Source of the DNA: Argentina anserina
Taxonomy: Eukaryota; Streptophyta; Magnoliopsida; Rosales; Rosaceae
Assembly (NCBI RefSeq): GCF_933775445.1
Contig: NC_065873.1
Location: 13,082,001 to 13,146,000 of the forward strand
Reading direction: 5' to 3'
Length of the DNA: 64,000 nt
Position 1 is the stretch's first letter. Every line of letters starts with the position of its first letter. The notes under the pieces were generated by a model. That model was given only the letters and a program-made list of their open reading frames with translations. It made no database searches and was not told where the DNA came from. Positions 36,699 to 49,071 of this stretch are shown in pieces. A program made the position numbers and the translations under genes.

Positions 36699-38721
36699 TG
36701 TTGGTTGAATCACTTAAGTATGATTATGTGTATTTATGTGTGAAACTACCTACTCCCAAGTATAGAGGTCAAGTTTTAGTAAGGGAAAGTGTAGAGTATC
36801 GTATTCAAGGGATTGAGGGAAACTCAACTCTAACTAGATTTCCACAAGAAAAACTAGAAAAACATGCATTCTAACTTTTAAAAAATTCACAACCTTAGCC
36901 CTTTGGAAGCTAAGAGTCATGGAGATGGTATTAACAAGTGATAGTGAATCGACTTGGTTAATTTTAGAATTAAGTTAAGCAAACTAATTCTTGCACAAAA
37001 ACAACAAAGAAAGGTAAATGTAAAGATAGAATCAAAAGAGGAGTAGAGACTTAGGCATTGCACCTAGCCTTACTCATGCACAAATGTCACTCAAGATTAA
37101 TGCATAAACATGTTTGACAAACTTCCCCCTAGTGCTTTGGTGAAGCTACCAAGAAACCAACTAATCATGCAATTTAACAAAGTCTTTTGGAGCTAAATTA
37201 AATCACACAACCTTAGTCCCAATTATATTACCTTATAATACAAGTGGGCTATGTGCCACAAGCATAAAACCCCCTTAGAGTAATTACACTAATGGCATAA
37301 GCATTAAGTTCAAGGTAAGAAATTCAAGCAACTTAATATTTCCCTTAAGAAACACTAAGTCACCACCTAAAGGCTACCAATACTCACGGATTCAAGAAGT
37401 TGTCAAGTTCAAGTTCCGATTCATTAATTACCTAAACATGTTACTAGGTGACAAAACTAGCAACACATTTAGTAAGTATTTTAAGTGTAGAAACCCATAG
37501 ATTCAATATGCATCAACATCAATTAAAAGTAAAATGAATTCATTAGCACATGAGTTTGGCTAGGGCTAGCCTAGTCTCAAATCCAACTACTCACAACCCA
37601 TTAAATACAACAAACCCTTGAAAATGAAATACATCAAAAAATAAGTAGAGTAAAGAGAGAAGAGATTAGCAAGGGTTTGGTACAAAATAATATCAAACCG
37701 TACCTCTAAAGGTTCAGTACCCACAAAGATGTAATAAGAAAGAAAGTGCTTCTAAGTATGGTATTAATGAGTTCTAACAAAGAAAGAACTCTATGAACAC
37801 CATATTTTATCCACACAATATACGAACAAAGAACAAGGGTTGAGGATGAGGATGTGTAAAGAATGAAGAGAGTGAAGTGAGTATGATTTTGGTAAAACCC
37901 CCACACTGTCACAACTCTTTACTCCAACCCAAATCTATGAAACAAGTTTGTGATTGATCAAAGGTGTAAAAGATCTTTAGTTTTTGGTGAAAACCCAAGA
38001 CACTTTATACTTCTCTTTGCACAACTTGATATCTATGACTTAGGCCTAAGAAAACTATGTTAAAACTATGGAAAATATGAAATTTTGATAGAGTTTTAGT
38101 GTGGTGAAGGAGATTTCACGAATTTGGAAAGAATGAGGGTATTTAAAGGCCTTAAGGTCACAAATGAATGGTGGAGATATAAGGGGATGAATGGCTAGAT
38201 ATGGTGGACAAATGTGGAAGCACAAATTGTGGATATTGTTCTTGAAATTGTCCCATTCATTTGCCTTCTTCTATTTTAAATTTAAATCCCTAATTCATGG
38301 AGCACAAATTGTGGATCTTGTTTTTGAAATTGTCTCATTCATTTGTCTTCTTCTATTTTGAATTTAAATTGTAAATTAAAATTTACAATTCATAATTCAC
38401 CAATATGCTTCATTGACTTATTGACTTTAACCACCACCATTTCCGGCAACCACCTTCTCATCTCTGAAGTTTAATCGGCATTTTCCGACGTTGACTTTTG
38501 TTTTCTTGTGAAATCTCCACATTTACTCCTTTTGGCTTGAAACTTTCGCCCGAATCCATAATGTGCGCTAAATCCACTCTTCTTGATGTGTTTCCGATTA
38601 TTTACACATTTTCCTAGCATGAGTAGGAAACGTAAAAAGAAATAAATAAATAAATATACAAAAATATAAAGTAAAAGAATAAGAATAAGGCCAACATTAC
38701 TAGGTTAATATTAACCTAATA
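36699..38721 (-). repeat. 3' LTR of the Athila-like element
   Basis: This 2.0 kb LTR is complete. Its last base pair reads TA where the other LTR has CA. A segment of about 77 bases is tandemly doubled near 38215-38370, and likewise in the 5' LTR. The interior side holds a purine-rich tract (CTAAGTGTGAGGTAG on -, 38722-38738). Confidence 0.88.
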
Positions 38722-38738
38722 AACTACCTCACACTTAG

Positions 38739-40812
38739 ACTTTGTTTGTTCTCAAGCAAATCAAAACTAAAGTAACATAACCAAACTAAATGGGTCACTT
38801 GCTTCCATCTTGAATTCAACCAATTTCCTTTAAAGAACCATAATATCAATTAAGCATGATTAGAAACTAAAATTTTGATATGCAAGGTTAATAAATGGAT
38901 TTGAAAGGTCATGCTCAAGAAAGTATATATATGCGTATGCCATGTGTGTCATCTTAATGTCATCCATATACGATAAACTTGGACTACATTTGTCTAACCA
39001 TCAAACTCACATGGATACACTCATTTTCACTCAAGTGTTTTTGGTTAGTGTTTACACTCAAAAGAAATTCAATGGACACGCTTTCCATAGGCTTGCTCTT
39101 CAATCTTTTCTCCACATGATCATTACATGAGTTCTCTCGGATCACAAGGTCTTTTATTTTGGTTGTATATGGCTTAAGGTGAGAGCTTAAGAAATAAAAT
39201 GAAATATATCACAAATTATAAGCCTCATAGTAAGCAATTCTCTTGTTGAGATCTCATAATACAGTTTTCACAACTCTATGTGCTTTGTAACTTCTTGATT
39301 CCACAAACTCAAGTACAACTAGACCACTGAATTATTCTCCTCACTTTTTTTGGATTTTTTTTTTGCAACAATTGTTTTTTACTAGCACTAATTTTCGGTG
39401 ACCCTAGTCCATATTTGATTTTGATTGATTCTTTTGATATTATGAACATGTCTAGAGTCACCATTTTTCTTTTTTCTTGGCTACACACAAGACTAATCTA
39501 TCCCACCTCACACTTATTCTTTTGAAATATCTCAAACTTATTTACAAGCATCAAACTAACAATAGGACTCACATTGCTTACCACTTGGCTTAAAGAGGAT
39601 AGAAAAAAATGTTTTAAATTTAAGAATGGTAGACATTTATGGTGGTAAAGAAATGAAAAGGCTAACACAAAACTACATAGGCTCAAATTGGCTTACTAAT
39701 AGATTTTTTTTAAGGATAAAAGCTATTTGGCCTTGGTGGATACCTAATGCCTTGGTCTTCCCCAATAAGAACTCATGCCTTGATAAAAGTCTCGAAAGAT
39801 TTAAAGCAAATTCTAGATTGCAAGCACAATGAATTGATCACACAATGAAACAACTAGTGCGTTAGAAACTTTTATGCACTCTCATCGGCTCAAAATCTCA
39901 CATAGGCATAGATCGTTTCAACAAATATAGTCCTCGTCTTTCACACATATGTTTAGAGTCATATGTGAGCACAAAATGCTAAATCCTCCTATTAACAAAA
40001 CATTGATTTTTAACCGCTAAACATGCTCAAAATCAATCTATCCAAATATGATGATTGTTTTGTTATTGGCACCAAGCAAGTAAACCACAAACAAACTTGT
40101 TTTTACATTTTTCAAAATATCTCAATTTTTATGGATTTTTTATAAAGTAAACATAAAAAAAAATTATAAGGAATGAAATTACTTAGCCTTACACCTCACA
40201 CTTAATTTACACATTGTCCTCAATGTTCCGTGAACAATAGTGAAACAAATATAAGGTATAAACTATGTATATTAATTACCACATGCTAGTCAATACAAAC
40301 TAACCAACATAATTTCCTAGCAAGCACCTCACACTTAAAACATCATATAGTCCTTAATGTGGTATGAAGCTATTAAGATCCTATCAATGTTTTGGGGAGC
40401 ATGCATCAGTAAGACCATAACTAGCATTCAAAACGACTAACTAATAAAGCAAGAAAGAGAATGTAGTCACCTCATACTTAAACTTTGGATAATCCTTTCA
40501 ATAAAAGCTAAATCTTTTGTGTTTTATCCATTGGTCAAGTATGAAATGACTATCCAAACTCTCATTGTCATAATTTATTAACATGGAAACACAAACACAA
40601 CTAATCATGTTTAGAAAAATGAGAGTGAATGATAAGAAAACGCAAACTCTTTGAAGATCTCATGTAGCTCTATAGTGCCAATTGTGGATGGTGAAAACCC
40701 ACAAAGCCCGTTGGGCCTTGCAATCCCTTAGCTCCATCTTATTATGCTAACCCTTGGAGTCCACCAAGACGGGTTTAAGTTTAAGGACATTAACAAGGTC
40801 CATAATGCTTGC
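38739..40812 (-). other. Non-coding 3' interior of the Athila-like element
   Basis: Full-length Athila elements may carry an env-like ORF here. I see only AT-rich DNA with short frames and no domain. Confidence 0.6.
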
Positions 40813-43800
40813 TCAAATGGTGAGAGGGTCCTCGAAGTACTTCACCTCCGCATAAGTATCTTTTGGTGCACCCTTTAGGTAAGGCTTTACTCGATGACCA
40901 TTAACCTTAATGGTAGATCCATCTCTTAAGTTCTTCAATGTGACCGCCCCATGACTAAATACTTCAACAAGCTCAAATGGCCCAATCCACCTTGATCTTA
41001 GCTTGCCGGGAAACAAATTTAATTTGGAGTTGAAAAGAAGTACAAGTTTCCCAACCTCCAAGTGCTTGGTTTTGATCATTTGGTCATGGAATGCCTTAGT
41101 TTTCTCTTTATAAATCTTTTCATTCTCATAGGCATCTATCCGAAGCTCCTCTAGCTCAAAAAGCTCTAACTTCCGCTTCTCACCACACTTTTCTATGTCG
41201 AAATTGAGGGTCTTCAATGCCCAATAAGCCTTATGCTCCAACTTAACCAGTAAATGACAAGCCTTTCCATAAACAAGACGATATGGAGACATTCCGATAG
41301 GTGTTTTGAATGCGGTACGGTAAGCCCATAGAGCATCATCAAGCTTCATTGCCCAATCTTTTCGAGTTGTAGACACCACTTTTTCAAGAATGCTCTTTAT
41401 CTCCCGGTTAGATATTTCAATTTGGCCATTTGTTTGGGGGTGGTATGGTGTCGAGACTTTGTGCTTAACCCCATACTTCTTCAATAAGGCCGCAAATGGT
41501 TTGTTCATAAAATGAGAGCCTCCATCACTAATTATTGCTCTAGGTGTGTCAAATCTTGTGAAGATGTGCTCTTTAAGGAACTTGAGCATGACCTTGTGGT
41601 CATTTGCCTTGGTGGCCACGGCTTCAACCCATTTTCTTACATAATCAACTCCCACAAGGATATAGAGATAGCCATATGAACCTGGGAATGGTCCTATAAA
41701 GTCTATGCCCCATACATCAAATATCTCCACTTCAAGCATATAGTTCAAAGGCATTTGGTCTCTTGAGGAAATATTGCATACCCTTTGACAACGATCACAA
41801 TAGCTCACATAAGAATGTGCATCTTTAAATAATGACGGCCACCAAAACCCAGAATTAAGTACTTTTTGGGCCGTTTTCTTTCCTCCATGGTGACCTCCAC
41901 AAGCTTGATCATGGCAAAAAGATAAGACACTTTGTATTTCTTCCTCTGGAATGCATCTCCTCACCAATTGATCCTTGCATTGCTTGAATAAGTATGGATC
42001 ATCCCAAAAGTAGTGTTTTGCTTCTTTAATGAGTCTCCTTCTTGAATGGAAATCAAATGTCTTAGGAAAACATTTCCCCCCACTTGCTAAGAAGTTAACC
42101 AAATGTGCAAATCATGGTAGCTTCTTCTTAACAATGGAAAACAACCACTCATCCGGAAATGATTCATTCAAAGGCACATCATTATCTTCACTTTGATGAG
42201 TAAGTCGAGAGAGATGATCCGCTACCAAGTTAACCTTGTAGGGCTTGTCAACAATTTCAATGTCAAACTCTTGAAGAAGTAAGATCCACCTCAAAAGTCT
42301 TGGCTTGGCATAACTCTTAGACAATAAATACTTGAGTGCGGAATGATCCGTGTGGATAATGACTTTAGACCCCAAGAGATAGCTTCGGAACTTTTTTCTA
42401 AGGCAAATACCACCGCCAATAACTCTTTCTCGGTGGTAGTATAGTTTACTTGGGCATCATTCAAGGTCTTGCTTGCATAGTAGATGGCATGCAAGAGTTT
42501 CTCCTTATGTTGTCCTAACACTGCTCCCAAGGCGTAATCACTTGCATCACACATAATTTCAAATATGAGAGTCCAATCCGGTGAGAAAATAATAGGAGCA
42601 TTGGTCAGCAACTCCTTTATCCTCTCAAATGCCTTCAAACATGCTTCATCAAATATAAATTGAGTCTCCTTGGCCAATAGATCACAAAGAGGCTTCACTA
42701 TCTTGGAGAAATCTTTTATAAACCTTCGGTAAAAACCGGCATGCCCAAGAAAGCTTCTTACACCTTTTACATTCACGGGAGTGGGCAACTTCTTAATGAT
42801 TTCAACCTTTGCTTTATCTACTTCAATCCCCTTCGATGATATTATGTGGCCAAGAACAATCCATTCTTGCACCATGAGCTGACATTTCTCCCAATTAAGC
42901 ACTAGATTCGTCTCTTCACACCTCTTAAGGACAAGGGAGAGATGATCAAGATATTCTTCAAATGAGTTCCCATACACAGAAAAGTCATCCATGAAGACTT
43001 CTACAAACTCAAGCAACTCGGCAAGAATGGCCATGACACACCGTTGGAAGGTGGCATGTGCATTATATAATCCGAAAGGCATTCTCCGGTAAGCAAAAGT
43101 TCCATATGAGAATGTGAAAGTTGTCTTCTATTGATCTTCGGGGGCAATTGGGACTTGATTATATCCACTATAGCCATCAAGGAAACAATAGAATGCTTGT
43201 CCCGCAAGCCTTTCCAACATTTGATCAATGAAAGGGAGTGGAAAGTGATCATTCCTTGTTGCAGCATTCAACTTGTGGTAGTCGACACAAACCCTCCATG
43301 TGTTTGCAATTATTTGTGGAACCATCTCACCCTTATCATTCTTCACCACCGTCATTCCTCCTTTCTTAGGCACTACTTGTATTGGAGACACCCATTTGGA
43401 ATCAGAGATAGAATAGATGATTCCATTATCAAGAAGCATAATAATCTCATTCTTCACCACCTCTAACATGTTGGTGTTCAATCTTCTTTGAGCTTCCCTT
43501 CTTGGTTTTTCTTCATCCTCCATGTAAATATGGTGCATGCAAAGAGTGGGACTCAACCCCTTTATGTCACTAATCTTCCATCCAAAAGCACCCTTATGCC
43601 TCCGAAGAACATCAAGAAGTAAGGTCTCTTGCTCATGTGACAATCTTGAAGAGATAATGAGGGGCAAAGTGCGGGAATCATCAATATAAACATACGACAA
43701 ATGTGCGGGAAGAGGCTTCAATTCAATAGGGGCCGAACTCAAAACTGAATGATTAACATTCATTGAGAGATAATTGATAGTGGCATGCACCTCACAAGTC

Positions 43801-44667
43801 TCATCTCTTGAATAGTAACCATCCTCCTTTGTGGGCAAAGGCAAAGCAAGATAAGTGTCAAGGTGATCCCCGGCTTCTAAAGTTTCATCCTCATAAAATC
43901 CAACCCAAAGTGTGTTAGTGTCGACTCAAATACATCATTTGATGAAGTCTCGTGAAAAATGTGCTCCACTTAGTCATCAATCTTGTCTTCCACTTCAATA
44001 GAGTAAACTTTTTGCAACCTCATGGGCTTCTTTAATTCATTAAAGATCTTGAACCCAATTGTGGTGTCATACACGGTCATGGTGAGCAAACCCAATTTCA
44101 CATCAATCTTTGTCCCCGCTGTGGCCATAAAAACTCTACCAAAGATAATAGGGAGATCATCTTGGTAAACATCCTCCATGTCCAGAATAACGAAATCGGC
44201 CGGTATGACCAACTCGTGAACTTGCACTAACACATCTTCCACAACTCCTCTTGGATACCTCACACTTCTATCAGCTAGTTGGAGAGAAATTTATATAGGC
44301 TCGATGTCACTCAACCCAAGATCTTTGTAGACACCATAGGACATCAAATTTATGCTAGCCCCCAAATCCATGAGTGCCTTCTCAAATGGTGTCTCACCAA
44401 TCTTGTAAGGAATAGTAAAAGAACCCGGATCTTTGAACTTGGGTGGTAACCTCCTTTGAAGTACGACACTAATTCTCTCATTCAAACACACCTTGTCATC
44501 ATTCTTCAATGTACTATTATACCGCTTGTGAGTGCACAAGTCCTTGAGAAATTTAGCATAAGTAGGAATGGTCTTAATTGCATCAAGAAGATGAATATTG
44601 ACCTCTACCTTCTTAAACACATCAAAACACTCCATGGACTTCTTCTCTTTCTTACTTAAAGCTTTCT
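40813..44667 (-). pseudogene. Athila-like pol (protease, RT, RNase H, integrase), broken
   Basis: Pieces in order: protease with ALMDLGASINLMSYG (about 44350), then PIIFGRVFMATA. Reverse transcriptase spans 43844-42650 with CVDYHKLN and the catalytic FMDDFSVYG; one in-frame stop sits at 43128. RNase H follows (FEIMCDASDYALGAVLG, then IHTDHSALKYLLSK after a frameshift near 42390). Integrase (42102-40813) has the HHGG...CDRC zinc region and the catalytic D, D, E in [18 protein letters not shown] and [12 protein letters not shown]. Further breaks: a stop at about 44290, a frame change between 43970 and 43844, and a Trp codon turned to TGA near 42110. The chain cannot be made as one protein. Confidence 0.9.
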
Positions 44668-44675
44668 CTTGGTAT

Positions 44676-47600
44676 TAGGGGTGGACACAGGTCCATTCGG
44701 TTCGGTTTTAGACAAAACCCATAACCCAACCCAAATTTTAAATTCGGTTCGGTTCGGTTTTTCTATTTTAGAGACTATGACCCACAACCCAACCCAACCC
44801 GTACGGTTCGGTTCGGTTTTTTTTTCGGTTTTACTCGTATGTAAAATACGTAATATTATATATTAATTTTAAAAATACAAAATTTAACATAAAAATGAAA
44901 AACTAATGGTCTAATGATTATTCCATACTTAATTGACTTATGCCTCATCATTTAGCCCGTGGATCCGAAAAGCTCGCTGAGTCCCGCAAGTCCGATGGGC
45001 TTTTACCCGAAAACAACACTAATATGTCATAAGGGAAGATCCAATACCAAAATGCAAACACTAAAAGCCGTTTGCATATATGAAATTACCTAATTTTTGT
45101 CACCGATTGTGTGCAGTCGCACCAAAAAACCCATTTGGGAAAGCCCCGGTCAATGAGGATTTTAATATGTTTAAACACCTTTTTTTTTACCATAGGTACG
45201 GACTGTCAATCAATATCCAAAACGGACGAAATTTTTACGGGTTCCCTAACTATATATACTGATCACATCTGCTGGTGTCGATCGACCATATTTCGAACTG
45301 GAGTTATCGACCACCGAAGTGTCCACTAATGTATCATACCTTTATATTAGATTTATAATAAAACTATCGCATTATGAAGCGACTATATGATGGAAACTTC
45401 TCGGGATCAATCGATACCATCCGATATCATCGGTATATATATTTAGTGACCCTATAAAAATTCCATCCAATGCAGACCTCATTTAACCGTTGGAATTTTC
45501 GGTAAATCGAAAACACCACTATTATGCCCTAAGAGAGGACCTATTACAAAGATGCGAACGCCGAAAGCCGTTTGCATATCTGAAGTCACCTAATTTTTGT
45601 TACCTATCATGCACGGTCGCACTGAAAAATCTATTTGTCAACACCTCAGTCAATGAGGTTTTATTATGTGAAAACGCCTCTTTTTTGGTTGACCGTAGGT
45701 ACGAACGGTCAAACAATGTCCAAAACGGACGAAATTTTTACGGGGTCCCTAAATATATATACCAATCACATCTGCAGGTATCGATCGACCATATTTCGAA
45801 TTAGAGTTCACGATCACCTAAGTGTCACTGAATGATGAAAAATTCTAGGGATCGATCGACACCAGCGGATGTGATCGGTATATATATTTAGTGACACTAT
45901 AAAAATTTCATCCAATTCAGACCTCATTTGACCGTCGGAATTTTCGGTAAATTGAAAACACCACTATTATGCCCTAAGGGAGGATCCATTACAAAGATGC
46001 GAACGCCGAAAGCCGTTTTCATATCTGAAGTCAACTAATTTTTGTTACCTATCGTGCGCGGTCGCACTGAAGAAATCTATTTTGCAAAACCCCGGTTAAT
46101 GAGGTTTTATTATGTGAAAACGCCTCTTTTTTGGTTAACCGTAGGTCCAAACGGTCAAACCATGTCTAAAACGGACGAAATTTTTACGGGGTCCCTAAAT
46201 ATATATACCGATCACATCTACTGGTATCGATTGACCATATTTCGAATTAGAGTTGACGATCACCTAAGTGTCAACTAATGTATCATAACCTTTATATTAG
46301 GTTTAAAATAAAACTATCGCATTATGAAGCGACTATATGAAGAACATTTCTAGAGATCGATCGACACCAGCCAATGTGATCGGTATATATATTTAGTGAC
46401 CCTATAAAAATTTCATCCAATTCAGACCTCATCTGACCGTCGGAATTTTCGGTAAATTGAAAACACCACTATTCTGCCCTAAGGGATGATTCATTTCAAA
46501 GATGCGAACGCCGAAAGCCGTTTGCATATCTGAAGTTACCTAATTTTTATTATCTATCGTGCATGGTCGCACTGAAGAAATCTATTTGGCAAAACCCCGG
46601 TAAATGAGGTTTTATTATGTGAAAACGCCTCTTTTTTGGTTGATCGTATGTACTAACGGTCAAACCATGTCCAAAACGGACGAAATTTTTACGCGGTCCC
46701 TAAATATATATACCGATCACATCTGCTGGTGTCGATCAACTATATTTCGAATTAGAGTTAACGATCACCTAAGTGTCAACTAATGTATCATAACCTTTAT
46801 ATTAGGTTTAAAATAAAACTATCGCATTATGAAGCGACTATGTGAAGAAAAGTTCTAGGGATCGATCGACACCAGGCCACCAGCTGATGTGATCGGTATA
46901 TATATTTAGTGACCCTATAAAAATTTCATCCAATTCAGACCTCATTTGACCGTCGGAATTTTCGGTAAATCAAAAACACCACTATTATGCCTTAAGGGAG
47001 GACCTATTACAAATATGCGAACGCCGAAAGCCGTTTGCATATCTGAAATCACCTAATTTTTGTTACCTATCGTGCGCGGTCGCACTAAAGAAATCTATTT
47101 GGCAAAACCCCGGTCAATGGGGTTTCAATATGTCAAAACGCCTCTTTTTTAGTTAACCGTAGGTACGAACGGTCAAACCATGTCCAAAATGGATGAAATT
47201 TTTACGTGGTCCCTAGATATATATACCGATCACATCTGCTTTTGTCGATCAACCATATTTCGAATTAGAGTTGGCGATTGCCTAAGTGTCAACTAATGTA
47301 TCATAACATTTATATTATGTTTAAAATAAAATTATCGCATTATGAAGCGACTATATGAAGGAAACAAGACGGCTAAATAATGCGCCTCTTATACATTAGG
47401 TCAATTAAGTTAGAAATTAGGTGCGGCTGTGAGGCCGACTACACTATTTTTTTTATTTAAAAAATAATAATAATGTAAAATTATAAATATGACAAAATGA
47501 TGTCGTTTTGTAACGTTGACCATTGACTTCGGGTTTTTCGGGTCGGTTCGGTTTCTAAGGGACTGAACCCAAAACCCAACCCAAATAGAATCGGTTCGGT

Positions 47601-47692
47601 TCGGTTTGTTTATTTTCGGTTTGGTTTGATTCGGGTTTTGGTTTTTTCGGGTTCGGTTTTTTTCGGTTTTCGGGTCAGTTTGTCCACCCCTA
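44676..47692. mobile_element. 3 kb non-autonomous hAT element carrying a tandem array
   Basis: The ends are TAGGGGTGGACA and TGTCCACCCCTA, an 11-12 base inverted pair, and the flanks carry a perfect 8-base duplication CTTGGTAT (44668-44675 and 47693-47700). Both subterminal regions are full of GGTTCGGTTCGG and AACCCAACCC motifs, a usual hAT feature. No transposase is present. The centre is an array of about five units near 500 bases each. It is inserted in the Athila gag-pol region between the Gag C-terminus and the protease. Confidence 0.9.
45003..47365. repeat. Tandem array, unit about 500 bases, five copies
   Basis: The landmark AAAGCCGTTT recurs at 45064, 45564, 46009, 46514 and 47027, spacings of 500, 445, 505 and 513. 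The short unit lacks about 60 bases around the ATGCGATAGTTTTA-complement block near 45830. Most units hold an inverted pair of about 45 bases, for example 46190-46235 against 46355-46402 (TATATATACCGATCACATC and its mirror). The longest open frames in the units reach about 100 codons but differ between copies. Confidence 0.88.
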
Positions 47693-47920
47693 CTTGGTAT
47701 ACTGCTTGTGGAAAGGGTTCGGTTTCTAAGGGACTGAACCCAAAACCCAACCCAAATAGAATCGGTTCGGTTCGGTTTCTAAGGGACTGAACCCAAAACC
47801 CAACCCAAATAGAATCGGTTCGGTTCAGTTTTATTCGGGTTTTGGTTTTTTCGGGTTCGGTTTTTTTCGGTTTTCGGGTCAGTTTGTCCACCCCTACTTG
47901 GTATACTGCTTGTGGAAAGG
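47543..47920. repeat. Tandem duplication of the hAT right end plus flank
   Basis: The terminal part of the hAT element together with its target duplication and 16-20 bases of Athila flank (TACTGCTTGTGGAAAGG) is repeated: first copy about 47543-47716, second to 47920, with a second CTTGGTAT at 47897-47904. A GGTTCGGTTTCTAAGGGAC block of about 55 bases is repeated once more inside the second copy. Confidence 0.82.
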
Positions 47921-48490
47921 GAAGCGGCGCTTCTTCTTCCATTTCTTCCACACTAGACTTAGACCTACTTGCTCTCATATTGTCACTCTTGGTCTTGGAC
48001 TTGCCTTGGCTCTTCAAATACTCCTCACTATACCCCAAGATCACTCCATCATGTCCCAAAGTATCCTCCATGCCCTTGTTTTTCTTTTGAAACCCGGGAG
48101 GCACTCTTGACACTTTAGGATTCAACAAAGGTTCCGTTGGTGCATCCACCTCCTTATCGTCATCATTAGGAGCAACCTTGTTGTCATATACCTTCCCCCT
48201 TCTCAAAGTTGTTATGGCATTGGCTTGGTTGATTCGTGGATTCTTCTCGGTCATGGAAGGCAATTCTCCTTGCTTCCTTTCTCTCATCTCATTAGCCAAT
48301 TGCCCTATTTGCGCTTCAAGCTTATGCAATCCTTGAGTAGTGGATGCCACATCATTTCGAACACTTTGAATAAGCTCATTTTGATTTGCCAAAACCTTGG
48401 CAAGAATCTCTTCAAGGCTTGATTTAGGAGCATCCACTTGAGGAGGAGGTGGCACTTGAGTATTAGGATCTTGAAAAGGAGGCCTTGCTT
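47914..48490 (-). pseudogene. Athila-like Gag, C-terminal remnant
   Basis: The frame reads FQDPNTQVPPPPQVDAPKSS, then QIGQLANEMRERKQGELPS and AITTLRRGKVYDN, the typical C-terminal part of Athila Gag before pol. It has no N-terminal capsid part because the DNA upstream (48491-49071) is unrelated. Downstream the frame runs into the duplicated hAT end, adding hAT-derived residues twice around FPQAVYQVGVDKL. Confidence 0.85.
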
Positions 48491-49071
48491 ATCAACTACA
48501 TGTACCATTAGTTCTTACAAGCAAAAATCATGGCAGATCAACATAAAAGGTGGCAACTAATGGTACTTAAACATGTATTTGAATTTCGTTAAGTTATGTG
48601 TTTTTATATTCTTATGAGATTGTGGAAATGAGATGTTCCATATAAATTTCTATATTTATTCTGTTAGTTTAACAAGTGCTAGGGTAAAAATAGAAAATGA
48701 GATTGATCTAGGTTTTATCAGATTGTGGTCGACTGGTTGGCGGTAGTTCTTTAGTTTAGATAAGAGACACAAATTAAGGAGTAGGGAGGGAAAATTGGCG
48801 CCAAAATTGGAATTGTTTGGTGTTTTTCTCAAGGTAAAGGGCGGGAAAAACATTGCTCCTCTCAGATGAGGTTAATTTTGTCTTTTAACCCTCTTTGTGG
48901 GCCTCACATACCTGCCACGTCACCAAGATAACGGAAAAGTTGAAAAAAACTAACGGAAGTACTTCAATGATAGCAATACTAGAGTCTGGGTATCACATTG
49001 GTACGATTAAGAGTTGAGGTATCACATTGGTAGGTACACCAGAGTTGAGGGACTGTTGGTGAAAAAAACTC
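48491..49071. other. Filler DNA replacing part of the 5' LTR and Gag start
   Basis: About 580 bases with no match to the 3' LTR or gag stand where the last 720 or so bases of the 5' LTR, the primer site and the Gag N-terminus should be. The part 48880-49070 resembles the ends of AT-rich MITEs (repeated TATCACATTGGTA), but no partner end or target duplication is seen. Confidence 0.55.

Noticed and set aside
45003..47365. CRISPR-like array or coding repeat
   Set aside because: Units are about 500 bases with no short repeat/spacer pattern, and frames differ between copies. The setting is a plant hAT element.
40813..48490. Endogenous pararetrovirus
   Set aside because: An integrase domain, LTRs and a 5-base target duplication are present and no movement or coat protein is seen; this is a gypsy retrotransposon.
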